Positions 1-9,910 of a stretch of 64,000 nt of DNA are shown piece after piece. Every line of letters begins with the position of its first letter. Position 1 is the first letter of the stretch. A model generated the notes under the pieces. That model searched no databases. It was not told the origin of the DNA and saw nothing but the letters and a program-made list of their open reading frames with translations. Origin of the DNA: Roridomyces roridus (taxonomy: Eukaryota; Basidiomycota; Agaricomycetes; Agaricales; Mycenaceae). The stretch lies in contig JARKIF010000010.1 in NCBI GenBank assembly GCA_029378245.1, forward strand, positions 682,001 to 746,000. Direction: 5' to 3'. The position numbers and the translations under genes were made by a program.

Positions 1-781
1 TTTTGTAGTTTCCCCGTTTCAAACTCGTCTGGTGGATTTTGCGGATCTGAACGCGTACGTCTTCTGATTTTCGCTGGACAGCGGTTACCAGAGCCATATT
101 GGACTCGACCGTAGGCCTGTTCTTCCATGAGCACACAAGTCCTCAGTCAGGTCTTTAGTTTACATACTTTGGTATCGGAATTTTTATGGTGCGGTTATCG
201 TGTCTCTGTGGCACGATATTCGGCAGCTTCGAGTCGTATAAGCCCTTCTCGACGTGTTTCATAGTCTACCCAACAGAAACCGGTGAGCAGTCCGTCTACG
301 GCGGTGAATTCAAATCGCTCTTTCTTGAGCAAAGCAAGCAAAGAACACGCACATCTTCCTGGAAGATCGTTATAAGCAACGTCGACCCATCCCGCACACC
401 CACAGTCGCCACCTCGTCCAACCGGAATTCTCGATCCCCGTCAGGAAGTTTGACGCGCACGGAATCGAGCACAGCGGGTGTGACGCGCCCCGTTGCCCGA
501 CTTTCCACGGCAGCGCATTCTTTTCGGTACCACTCCACAGCGGCTTTCATCTTCTCGTCTGCTTTGGCGTATTCCGCGCGTGCGGCTTCGTCCGTAATAG
601 GCTGCTTGGAGCATGGGATAAAGTCGGCTGTGGATTTGCCTGCTTTTTTGGCGTAGCTGCGGACTGAGGTGTGGTGGGGGACGGAGCGGGAGCAAGGAAG
701 GGCGAGTGGTGATTTTCGAGCGTATACACTGGAGGACCGTAGACATGTCCGAAGAGCCAGTTGGCGAAGAAGCCCGGACAT
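1..781 (-). CDS. RRF1: Mitochondrial ribosome recycling factor, 3' end outside window
   Basis: Ribosome recycling factor splits mitochondrial ribosomes after termination. The start at 781 gives a basic, Ser/Arg-rich presequence (MSGLLRQLALRTCLRSSSV) typical of mitochondrial import. Exons read on the minus strand are 781-353, 265-168 and 116 to the window edge, all joining in frame. Exon 1 ends with a conserved stretch containing RVTPAVLDSVRVKLPDG. Exon 2 encodes KLPNIVPQRHDNRTIKIPIP, and exon 3 continues with PTVE and then SEDVRVQIRKIH, the hallmark RRF C-terminal domain. The protein is incomplete because the gene runs off the left edge. An in-frame ATG at 883 is rejected because it would place non-conserved sequence ahead of the presequence. 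The family assignment is very secure. Confidence 0.93.
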
Positions 782-886
782 GGTGGAGGTTGATGAGAAG
801 GAGAAACGGAACAAGATATGATGATGATGTCCGAAGTTAACGCCATACGGGTTCTTGCCAGACGACCTTCCATTCTTCCACACCGG

Positions 887-1113
887 TACGCTGAACGAGG
901 TTCAAAATTCTGATCATGACCCCTGAATAATAGTACTAACAACGGTCGACTGGGGCCGCGATGGCGCGCTACGTGGTGAACCGTGTTCCTCAGGCACAGT
1001 AGCCACGGAGCCCTCAATGGGCCGAGACCTATACCCCTGGCCGGGTGGTCGGAGGATAGACGCAGAGTAGTATCTGTTAGCGACGTCCTTTTGCTTCGAA
1101 TATTCGTGTTCAT
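887..1113 (-). repeat. Dispersed repeat R1, left copy (inverted)
   Basis: Read on the minus strand, this stretch is closely similar to 13812-14060 on the plus strand. Shared blocks include gacgtcgctaacagatacta and cacggttcaccacgtagcgc. The two copies are in opposite orientation about 12.7 kb apart. No coding potential is convincing. It may be an old non-autonomous element, but termini could not be fixed. Confidence 0.75.
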
Positions 1114-1129
1114 TTTCCTAAGGTCTACA

Positions 1130-1240
1130 TTATGTTCAATTCTTCATCTTCCAAAGTTTCGCTCTGCTTCTCATAGCACCTTTGCGTGCAACCAATTCAA
1201 GGGCCAGCGGTATAACGCCTCGTCTAGCTTGATATTTATC
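1130..1240 (-). pseudogene. Degraded last-exon fragment of family S
   Basis: The block caattcaagggccagcggt, which encodes the YRWPLNWLH core of family S on the minus strand, is found here (near 1193) and in full genes at about 1500 and 8309. Around it the match decays and the frame is interrupted by stops. This is a relic of a fifth family S copy lying just downstream of copy a. Confidence 0.6.
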
Positions 1241-1423
1241 GCATCTCAGAAGGGCCCACGGTGTAGTAAGAAATCTGGTAAGCGGCGGAGTGCGCATCTG
1301 GCAAAACCGTGTCGTCGACATACCAGGTTCAAGTCTTCAAAAAAATTCAGCAGTCGCTCCATTTGCCATTTGGCGTTTCTGTGGTCAAAGTTGTTATTTC
1401 GACGCATATGTATATAAACTACT

Positions 1424-1999
1424 TCAGTTTTCAACTTGATCCATATCCAGAGTCATCTGGGCCAGTTTCTCATAATACGCCCGAACTTCTTCATGAAGCC
1501 AATTCAAGGGCCAGCGGTACCACATGAGGGTTTCCTCGAGCGATGGGTCTTGGTCTACCCCCATCGCCACCCTCGCAGCCTGGATGCCAGGATCATCTGG
1601 GCTCTTGGCGCGAGCGAGATGCTTCATGTACGGTTTGTTGGACATGATAATCAAGTAGAAGGTGCCGTCTAGAGTGAGGGAAGGCTGTGGACCAAGCGAG
1701 AGACTGCCAAAGCGTGCCGTTAGATGTATATAGGAACGCGTATTCGAGTACCAGTGGACAACGCACTCAGCCTCGGGTCGAGCATTAAGTTACAATTCAT
1801 CCGCACGATGTTTCTGTAGTCTGCAGCGCTTTGGCTGCCGAGACTGTCGAAGAATTTGCGTTTGGGGCAAACCCAGGCAAGGACATATTGGGGAGTGGGA
1901 TAGCGTGCCTTTCACTGCGGGTGGATCATCGAAGGGCAGCTTGCATGGAAACCTGGAATTTTTGAATGATTCTGGCGTGGGACCAGTGTTCCTCGACAT
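1424..1999 (-). pseudogene. Family S copy a, broken
   Basis: This is a member of a small gene family of unknown function also present at 8237-8824, 15636-16268 and 16632-17275. Intact copies have a 20-26 nt first exon, a middle exon starting RFPxxL.. and containing LAWVCP, and a last exon with DGxFYLI..M and ARVAMGV..WYRWPLNWLH. Here the ATG at 1999 leads into RFPCKLPFDDPPAVKGTL, but compared with copy b 11 nt are missing right after that block, which shifts the frame ahead of AWVCP. The first intron has also shrunk and lost its donor. The last-exon block (1424-1654) is still open and ends DMDQVEN. Most likely a pseudogene; a rescue by unusual splicing cannot be excluded. Confidence 0.65.
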
Positions 2000-2326
2000 G
2001 GCGGTTGGAGCAAAAACTCTGAGTGATGTGGGTCCAGGTCGTAAGTGGTTGAAGTTGAACAGAGTGACGTGATCTGAATACCCTAAGTTGGCCACTGTCG
2101 TATTACCTTCAAGAAAACCTCCCCAGGACTTTGTTCAAGAGCTCCCAGCTGGTAATCCAGCGACGAGCGGCGTCCGGGCCACAAAGACAGTCGCATCGAG
2201 TTTGAAACCACGGAAAAGACCCTGGGCGACGAACCAGTGCGCGCATATTTGCCGGTAAGGTTCTATTTCGCTTGATTCGAATTTCTCTGAAACCCAGGAT
2301 GACACATTGCAGAATCTGGGGCAGCA

Positions 2327-3946
2327 ATGAACGAGGAAAGTGCAAGAAAGAAAGCTTTCGGATCAAACAATTCGGCTCTCGAAAAGTCGTCATGCAAGCT
2401 GCTTGAACTACTTGGACGTCCTCTTGCGAATCTTCGCTTTCCTCGATGTGGCGTCCGTGCTCAGGTCGTCTGCAGTGAGTTTTCTGAATCTGCTTTCAAA
2501 GCCTCACTAAGCGTGCCAGGTCTGCTCTTCCTTCCAACGACTGTCGCATTGCAAGCATGTCTGGATATCTATCGTCGGCAGGCTACACGAAGCCTACCTC
2601 ATAGGCCAGCCCCAAGACCTTGCGCAGTATTCCGTGTCCGAGCTCATCGGGCAAGTCAAACGCGTGGTATCTGGGCCACGAACATGCAGCGCGGGCACAA
2701 CTAGACCGACAATTCGCAGCAAACTGTACATTCCGATGTCCTTACCTCACAGTCCCACTCTCCTTCCAGGCGAAACTCATCTTTTAGTGGGACGCGGGGA
2801 GGGCTCCGAGATTTGGGACCTTGCTCACGGCCGTCGGGTCTGGGTAAACCAAACGATCGCGCCGAGTCGCGTTGCTGCGTGCCCCAGCCTCCAAGGAATG
2901 TTAATTGCGCTATGGATTGGGGAGGTCCCTGATCGGTGCGTACATCCGCTTCTCCGATTTTCTATTTCTCAACTGCACGTAGCGTTGCGGAAGGTCCACC
3001 CGAGTCGGTGTCCGATTTGATTGTGCTTCAAATTATTCTTCAGAACCTAGACTCCGAGAGCGTGATCTTGGAAACACGGCTTCCCCATAATTTCCCAACA
3101 CCAGCAACTCCAATCGTCGTCGACGAATTCTGGGCTGCCGATACCAGGTGGTGCCACCAGGAATTGGATGGACGCCCGGGATTCTTCTCGTAAACTGGAG
3201 AGAGGGGACTTTCGTCCTTCTGCCCTGCGAGGTGAGGGACAAGGTAGGTCTTATTTTTTTCTGGCTGTTCCTGCCCACTCAATCTCGCATCAGCACAACG
3301 TGCAGGGCAGCCTTCTCGCATTGGCGATCCACGCGAAGATTCCCAAGTCGTCCTCTACCCTAATTCCGCCTTTGCTGGCGTCTGGCAACCGCTCACCCCC
3401 GAAGCCCTCGCCGAGGCCTCGCTCGAGCCCTTAATCATTGACCCCATCGTTTTACAGGACGGCAAATACCCAAAGCTTCCCGGGTGGCCGCGTACTCCCC
3501 TCCTGACGGTACACCGCTGCCCGTTACACGAGCCCGACGGCTGCTATATCGTTTCGACCTACATTAACGCATGGGGTCCCATCCCTGCGGAACACGAATC
3601 TTCCGGTCACACATCCCTTTTTCGGTACCGCTTGCGCTTCCTCCCCATCGGCGGTGGTTCTAGCTTTGCCACATGGGAGCCACTGTCGTGCACCGGAACC
3701 ATCGATGCGACGTCCATGTATTCGTTCACGCTCGCAGGGTACGGGTTGTCGTACCAGGGGCGACGATACTCGAGCGTCCTGCGTGGTCTATGCTGTCTGA
3801 AAACGGACGAGGAGGGACTGCGCACGGTGGTTCTGCTGCCTGAAATTGCAGAGCGTCTGATATGCGGCCACGTCGCGTTGTCGCCCTACACGTCTGCGTT
3901 GACCGTGTGCGGTGAGGATGCTGTGGATATATATTACTACGATTAG
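2327..3946 (+). pseudogene. F-box protein gene with frame disruptions
   Basis: An F-box-like motif (YLDVLLRIFAFLDVASVLR) is read around 2404-2460. After an intron ending ..gtgccag at about 2520 come VCSSFQRLSHCKHVWISIV, then HLLVGRGEGSEIWDLAHGR and a long C-terminal block ending DAVDIYYYD at 3946. This layout is known from large Agaricomycete F-box families; a role as an SCF substrate receptor is inferred from that. Problems: no in-frame ATG precedes the F-box, and around 3147 the frame must shift by one base between EFWAADTR and VVPPGIGWTPG. A 92-nt intron could bypass the shift but would remove conserved sequence. The final exon, from about 3303, is fully open. The 3' end is duplicated at 5377-5764. 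Confidence 0.55.
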
Positions 3947-3991
3947 GTACCGCGTAAACCGTCCTTCTCAACTGAGGGATTCCGCAAATTT

Positions 3992-4804
3992 TTGCAATGC
4001 TCAAGATGGACGAGTCACTTTTATGAGATCCAGGTGTCTGTGTCGACCTATTTTGGACTCGATCAAGATTCAAGGCCCCTGAATCTCTCTCTCAAGAAAC
4101 CACCACCACCAACGGAAACCTCATCCAGCTCACGCAAAATTGGCATCATCGGGCAGCACTTGACCTCCATCGCTTTCATTGTCGCAGCCGCCGTAATTCG
4201 GGTGCTGTTCAAGGGCCTCGTCTGCACTGTGGCCAGTGTGTCACTGGTGCTGCTCCTATTCTTTGTTCATCCTCGGTACGCTGTTTCATCCTTCACCTTG
4301 GATGTTGACCAACTTCTTCCCGTAGGCATCCCCGGCCAGGTTCGGGTTCCCAACACCATTCTCGACATCCATGACGCCATTTGGGTCCCTGTCGTGGGCA
4401 CCCTTTTCACCCTGCTTTGGAACACCATCCTCACATCCTTCGGCCGAGGAAACCGCCACTTTGATCTCAAGGCGGCAGTCGAAGCTATCCAGGGCATCTG
4501 CGGGCGAGTCAAGGAGCTCGCACGGTCGATGGTGCTCAAGAGCTTGGACTGGGTGGATGGTACCTCTGAATTGCCGCGTGACAGGATCAAGGCTGTCGCC
4601 GCGGAGCTCAGAGGCCGTTTGAGGAAGGGCGAGGCTGAGGCCAACCGCGACGCCGAGGGTGGGGAGAGTGTCCTGGGTGTGTTCCAGACTAAAGAATACA
4701 GCAAGTTGGTCCCTCTACGCAGTGAGTGTCCCAAATCGAATGTCAAAAACCACAATGTCTGACTTGCTGCGACAGGCGAAAACCCGTGTCTCATTGAATT
4801 TTAG
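3992..4804 (+). CDS. Hypothetical membrane protein, 252 aa
   Basis: Two exons, 3992-4721 and 4776-4804, join in frame (..VPLRS/ENPCLIEF) and give 252 residues. I do not recognise a family. Residues about 53-92 are strongly hydrophobic (TSIAFIVAAAVIRVLFK, then SVSLVLLLFFVH) and could form two membrane passes. A second apolar stretch lies near VPVVGTLFTLLWNTIL. The C-terminal third is charged and helical-looking (ELRGRLRKGEAEANRDAEGG). The gene lies just downstream of the broken F-box gene on the same strand, with only 45 bp between. The start could also be a later in-frame Met. Confidence 0.55.
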
Positions 4805-4886
4805 ATTGATATACGCTTTTTTTTATCGTGCTTTCTCGTTTGCTATCGTATCGTCAGTTACATATCATATGCTTTCATGTGTCCAA

Positions 4887-4943
4887 AATAAACTTCCTGA
4901 TATGGATGCCGGCGTAGTGGCCAAATACAACCACATTTTTATC
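4887..4943 (+). repeat. Short repeat shared with the family S 3' flank
   Basis: The stretch running from aaataaacttcct to gtggccaaatacaacc is repeated almost exactly at 8096-8150, downstream of family S copy b. It is probably a piece of a family S 3' untranslated region left after a duplication. The rest of 4805-5095 shows nothing recognisable. Confidence 0.6.
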
Positions 4944-5095
4944 CTCCTCCTAGTAGTACCCCTCATTCGCGCAATTTGGCTCAACAGAATCATCATAACA
5001 GATAAGATGAATAGCAATTGCTGACAGCAGTATCAAAACTTTTAGTTGGTGGTGACTGGAACGAAATGAGTTGCCGCCAGGTTTTGGAGCTTGTT

Positions 5096-5340
5096 TCAGC
5101 AGCACGTCAGCCATAGAACTGGTATGCACATCTCACTTGATTGGATGGGAAACTCACGTTCGGCGTCAGCATCCAGGCTCCCTCCCTGATCACCATCCCC
5201 GATCGTTGGGGCCACAGCGACCTCCACCGCCGCCTTGAAGTTACTCGCCAGTGTTGAAGATGAGCGTTCGTTGATCCTCGGGAATGCTGCGGGGTCCTGC
5301 TGCAGACGGTTGTTAGTCGACGTCCAAAGTGAGACATGAG
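5096..5340 (-). other. Exon-like open stretch, unassigned
   Basis: Minus-strand sequence behind a good acceptor (..ctgcag near 5302) encodes DPAAFPRINERSSSTLASNF and continues through SLDADAE to a good donor (gtgagtttcc). The codon pattern looks like a real exon, but no start, partner exon or family could be recognised. It may be a fragment of a displaced gene, as it lies between the F-box gene and its truncated duplicate. Confidence 0.3.
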
Positions 5341-5376
5341 GCGACCAACTGAGAACCAGGTAGACCGCCATCATCG

Positions 5377-5764
5377 TACATCCCTTTTTCGGTATCGCTT
5401 GCGCTTCCTCCCCATCGGCGGTGGTTCTACCATCGCTACCTGGGAGCCACTCTCATCCACAGGCACCCTCGATTCTACGTTCATCTATTCGTTCACTCAC
5501 GCAGGGTACGGGCTGTCGTACCGCGACCGTCGGTACTCGACAGTCCCACATCGTCTCTGTTGTTTGAAAACGGACGAGGAGGGACTGTGCACAGTGACTC
5601 TGCCACCTCACATTGCGGAGCGCCTGATATGCGGCCAAGTCGCGTTGTCGCCCTACACGTCTGCGTTGACGGTGTGCGGTGAGGAAAAGTCGAAGACCAC
5701 GCCTGCCGCAGCTCCCGGTGTGCATATCCAAGCTCCCCCTCAGCCCTCCCTAATGGTCTCGTGA
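5377..5764 (+). pseudogene. Truncated duplicate of the F-box gene 3' end
   Basis: From 5377 the sequence repeats the last exon of the F-box gene at 3611-3930: both encode LRFLPIGGG, ATWEPLS, a Y-S-F-T block, CCLKTDEEGL and ALSPYTSALTVCGE. After CGEE the sequence diverges into a Pro/Ala-rich tail. All upstream exons, including the F-box, are absent, so this is a 5'-truncated duplicate. The region from 5765 to the promoter at about 6280 holds no gene I can recognise. Confidence 0.7.
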
Positions 5765-6287
5765 GGCTTTCGAGCCGGCTGCCAATCCCGCGCTGTGGCT
5801 CAAGAAGACAAAGGCTCAGGTACGCATTTGCTCTTCCTTCCTCTCCTTCATTCCCAACTGCCGAGCGTGAGCGATCTCGTTAGCAATCGCGAGGCCAATA
5901 GTCACGGGTTTGTCGACCAGCTTACGGTTTTCAACGCTTCCGAGGCAAGTGGAAATCCCGATTTGGCTGGTACTGCCTATCAAGTCACGCTGCCCTTACC
6001 AAGATTATGCAGCATATTATGCAACGCTGACTGAGAATGTATAGTCACTATACAGTTGTGATTCAGCAGTTCAATGGCTGAATAATTCTCACTGATGGCT
6101 TGCCGCAGTATGGACTGATTTTAGGCATCGCCAAGCGCAGGTTAATCCCAATGCGAATGTCTACCCCTTCGAGCCACTTACTCCGCGGTTCGAATATCAA
6201 ATTATTTACAACGCTACGGCACATTCGTCCAATTAACCGTTTAGCCGCTGTGGGCGTGACTCGGCCGGTGTGTCCCTCTTGAGTATG

Positions 6288-6295
6288 TATATATT
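6288..6295 (+). promoter_or_regulatory. TATA box of the oxidoreductase gene
   Basis: TATATATT lies 46 bp before the ATG at 6341, in an otherwise gene-free stretch. The spacing is short but compatible with the very short leaders seen elsewhere in this window. Confidence 0.4.
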
Positions 6296-6340
6296 CATTC
6301 CTCGTTGAACCAACCAAAACTGTAGCCCCAACCCAAGGAA

Positions 6341-7898
6341 ATGTCGTCTACTACACTTAACGCAAGAGTTCTGTTCAACGCCGTTCCGCAAGGTACAAAT
6401 TAATTATGATTCACCTCCAATTACACGATGTTGAACCTCTTCGGGTCAGGCGTGCCGATTCCAGGGGAGACGACGGTCTACGATTCGTCCCAGACCATCG
6501 ACCTTGAGAACCACCCGCTCAACGGCGGTTTTCTCGTCAAGACGCTCATCCTGTCGATCGACCCCGGCATGCGTACGCGTATGAGAAAGCCCGAAGAAAA
6601 GGGCTATGTGGTGCGTCGCGGTCCTCCCCAGCGCTTCTGAATCCAAATTTAATTTGTTTTCTGTGTAGCCTGCGTACGCAGTTGGCGAGCTGCTAGAAGG
6701 GTTTGGCGTCGGCATCGTTCTGCGCTCGGAGAATCCCGACGTTGCCGTCGGGCAGTACCTCCAAGGACGCGGATTCCGTGCGTCCTGTTTCCGTACCGCC
6801 TGCTTTCACGGTTTGACTGACAGATACGACGTTCCAGTTTACCAACAATATTTCGCTCTCCCTTCCCTCCCACTTGGGATGTTCTTCCTCAATAGAGACC
6901 CGGGTGTGCCGCTCACTACGTACGTTGGTGCGCTTGGGCTACCTGGTAAAACGGCATGGGCGGGCTGGAAGGAGTTTTCGCGCCCGAAAAAGGTAGGGTC
7001 TGGTTTTAGTTGCACTTGGACAGGGTTGAATTCTGATCCAATTTCTTCCGATGCAGGGAGAAACTGCATTCGTGCCATCCGGGGCTAGTGCCGTCTGCTC
7101 GTGCGTTGAATTCTCAATTCCCTCCTCCAGTCCATCGATTTGATTGCCCCAGAATGGTTATTCAACTCGCCAAACTCGACGGCCTGAAGGTCATCGCCTC
7201 GGCAGGTTCGGAGGAGAAGGTCGAGTACCTCCGCCAAATAGGCGTGGACGTTGCGTACAACTACAAGAACGTAGATACGCGGGGAGTCCTTGAGCGCGAG
7301 GGACCCATTGATATGTGCGTGGTTCAAACCTTCCTTTTGAACGAACGCATGCTGAATTTCTTTAGATGTTGGGATACTGTAGGAGGCGACGCGCTCAACG
7401 CTGCGCTCGACAACGCCGCAGTCGGGGCACGTTTTTTGGTGCGCATCTTTCATCTGGCTCCACTTGGCTAATCTCACTATGATGACTCGCGTAGGAATGC
7501 GGTCAAATGACAAGTACGTACCCGCTCAAGGTTCACTTTGCGCCCACTAAATTCACCGCACAGTTCTCAACAAAGTCGGGAGTCGTGCCCTGATCATCGA
7601 GGTGAGTTCCATTCCGTACGCCCGCCCACTTGAGCCTCGACCTTAACATATACCCCAGAATCCCATGCCAACGATGGGCAAAGGCGTCTCGATCAACTTT
7701 ATCTCCTCTCCTCTCCACATCCCGAAACATCTCGCAGAGTTCAATCGCACCGTGCCGGCGGCACTGATCAAGGGAACTCTGGTGCGTAGCCCGGAAGACG
7801 TTCGGCATGGGTTGGAGTGCGTTGGGGAGACGATACGGGCTGTACAGATGGGGGAGACAAAGGGGAAGGCGGTGGTTGTGGTGGGTGAAGAGGCCTAG
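6341..7898 (+). CDS. NADP-dependent alkenal/PTGR-like oxidoreductase (zinc-free MDR)
   Basis: A ten-exon gene (6341-6392, 6450-6610, 6669-6777, 6838-6992, 7057-7100, 7153-7314, 7366-7438, 7495-7513, 7564-7601, 7659-7898) whose exon phases all join, giving 350 residues. The N-terminal GroES-like part contains VKTLILSIDPGMRTRM. The Rossmann part runs GETAFVPSGASAVCS, MVIQLAKLDGLKVIASAGS, the G-x-D-x-x-x-N-Y-K segment and GPIDICWDTVGGDALNAAL. This is the leukotriene B4 12-hydroxydehydrogenase/prostaglandin reductase branch of medium-chain dehydrogenases, which reduces activated C=C bonds with NADPH and lacks the catalytic zinc. The usual substrate-loop tyrosine region is divergent (exons 8-9 are tiny), so the substrate is open. 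Cytosolic; no signal peptide. Confidence 0.85.
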
Positions 7899-8236
7899 GA
7901 GCGAATCTGGACAGATATGTACTGGAATTCCCGTAAGGATCGGAATATGAGATTGATGCAGATGAAGGCAGCGATGGAACCTGGATAAATATTTTGATCC
8001 ATGAGAACATTGTTGCTTTGCGGCTGACTGGACTTAGTTTGAGGGAGCGTACGGAGAGCGATTGGCGTCGACATAGCTGGGCTCCATTGGTGTGTAAATA
8101 AACTTCCTAATATGGATGTCGGCGTAGTGGCCAAATACAACCGCAGTTTTATTGTCTTCACATCCGGTTCAGGTCCTCAAACTTCAGAAGTTGGCATTTG
8201 GCATTTCTGCGGTCCAAGATCTTTCATTACTTCAGC

Positions 8237-8824
8237 TTATATGTTCAACTCTTCATCCGTGTCCATTTGGCACAGTTTCGCATGGTACGCGCGCACCTCC
8301 TCATGCATCCAATTCAAGGGCCAGCGGTACCAGTTGAGGGTTGCCTCGAGCGATGGGTCTTTGTCTACGCCCATCGCCACCCTCGCAGCCTGGATGACGG
8401 GGTCATTTGGAGTCTTGGAGCATGTAAGGTGCTTCATGTAAGCTTTGTTGGACATGGCAATCAAGTAGAAGGTGCCGTCTTGAGCGAAGGCGGCACGCGG
8501 GGGAGGCGCCAGTCTTCCAGAGCGACGTCAGTGAGGATATAAAAAATAAATGCAGCCATCTCACTCTGATTCCGGCAGAGCATTCCATTTCCTTCGTAGC
8601 AAGTTCGTGTAATCGGCAGAGTCCTCGCAGGCTATATTCTCGAAGAATTTCGTTTCTGGACAGACCCACGCAAGGACATATTGGGGAGTGGGATGGCGGT
8701 TGACCAGCGTGCCTTTCACTGCGGGTGGATCGCCGAAGGCTATCTTGCATGGAAATCTGTAGTCGTCGAATGACTGTGGCACGGGAGAGGGTGCAGACTG
8801 TTACCTCTCGCTGTTACTTGACAT
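8237..8824 (-). CDS. Family S copy b, 162 aa, function unknown
   Basis: Exons 8824-8805, 8756-8565 and 8513-8237 join in frame and give 162 residues. The product starts MSSNSER, then RFPCKIAFGDPPAVKGTL, QYVLAWVCPETKFFENI and, in the last exon, DGTFYLIAMSNKAYMKHL and ARVAMGVDKDPSLEATLNWY. No known domain was recognised and there is no signal peptide. The conserved pattern across copies (AWVCP, DGxFYLI, ARVAMGV, WYRWPL) points to a real protein under selection. About 90 bp of its 3' flank is also found at 4887-4943. Confidence 0.7.
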
Positions 8825-9113
8825 GGCGGTCAGAAATGAGTCGGTCGTTGAGGTAAACCACTGGTTGTAATTGACGCGTCGAGTTCAAACCGTTCAAGGA
8901 CCCCGAGTCGAACCACGCAAGATATGAGGACTAGAAATGAGGAAAGCTCAAGTAGAGGCGTGCATATGTATTTTGGTTGGCTCGACGTTCCTCGCCCGGG
9001 AAGATGAGAAACGAACAGCATTCGGATCAGACACGGCATTCGGTATTTGGTCGACCAAACACGACAAACCTAGTCAGTTGTTTGTAATCAAAGTCCCTCT
9101 ACCTCAAGACAAT

Positions 9114-9658
9114 ATGGGAAAAGGTACCCGTCCTCGTCACCCAGCCCTCCCACCGTTGCTCATGGCCTCCTCCTCTCCCAGTTCACGGCTCTCTCGCCCG
9201 TGCCGGCAAGGTTAAATCGCAAACACCAAAGGTCGAGAAGCAGGAGAAGAAAAAGACCCCCAAGGGCCGCGCAAAGAAGCGTATTCTCTACAACCGCCGG
9301 TGAGCAGCACCCACCGCTCCTCGTCTCTCCTCCAGGAGCTCATCCCGCTTGTTTTTCTAGCTTCGTTAATGTAACAACACTCCCTGGCGGCAAGCGGAGA
9401 ATGTCAGTCTTTTTTTCCGCCCTCTTTTTTTTCACACCACCCTGCATGCACTCGGCCGAGCCGCAGTCCACCCTCCCCTCCCTCATCGCTGATGATATAA
9501 ACCGAAACAAGCATAGTTCACACTGAAACTACCGTGTTGATACAACTGCATCTAACGTCTTTCGCTCCTATCTGATTCCCTCCATCCTCCTCCTCGCTAT
9601 CCGCCGTCTCGAGTCCGCTTACTGACGCACGTCCAGGAACCCCAACCCCGAGAAGTAA
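9114..9658 (+). CDS. RPS30: 40S ribosomal protein eS30
   Basis: Four exons (9114-9123, 9182-9299, 9361-9402, 9637-9658) give 63 residues. The product begins [19 protein letters not shown], continues [20 protein letters not shown] and ends with a GGKRRMNPNPEK-type tail. This matches eS30 over its whole length. As in other fungi it is not fused to a ubiquitin-like FUBI domain. The 10-nt first exon and the long last intron (234 nt) are typical of ribosomal protein genes. Confidence 0.95.
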
Positions 9659-9910
9659 AACCCTCGCCGCCCTGGATGGCATGATCCTGTATTTGCTTTG
9701 CGCCCAGCCAGCATCACGACGGAGGAGGAGAGCGGGGTGGTGGATGGGTCATGGTGGTTATTGGGTTTCTCATCTTCTCTGCTTTGCATACACATACACC
9801 ATGCCGTTTGTTTTCATATGCCCAAAAACCATCTACGATCCATCCCTGCTTTGCGTGCTTCAAGATTCGACAAGTATGATACAGTATGTACAGAGAGAAT
9901 ACAGATACAT

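Noticed and set aside
6080..6230. Possible tRNA-like sequence (ccgcggttcgaatatc)
   Set aside because: No acceptor stem or D/anticodon arms can be paired around it.
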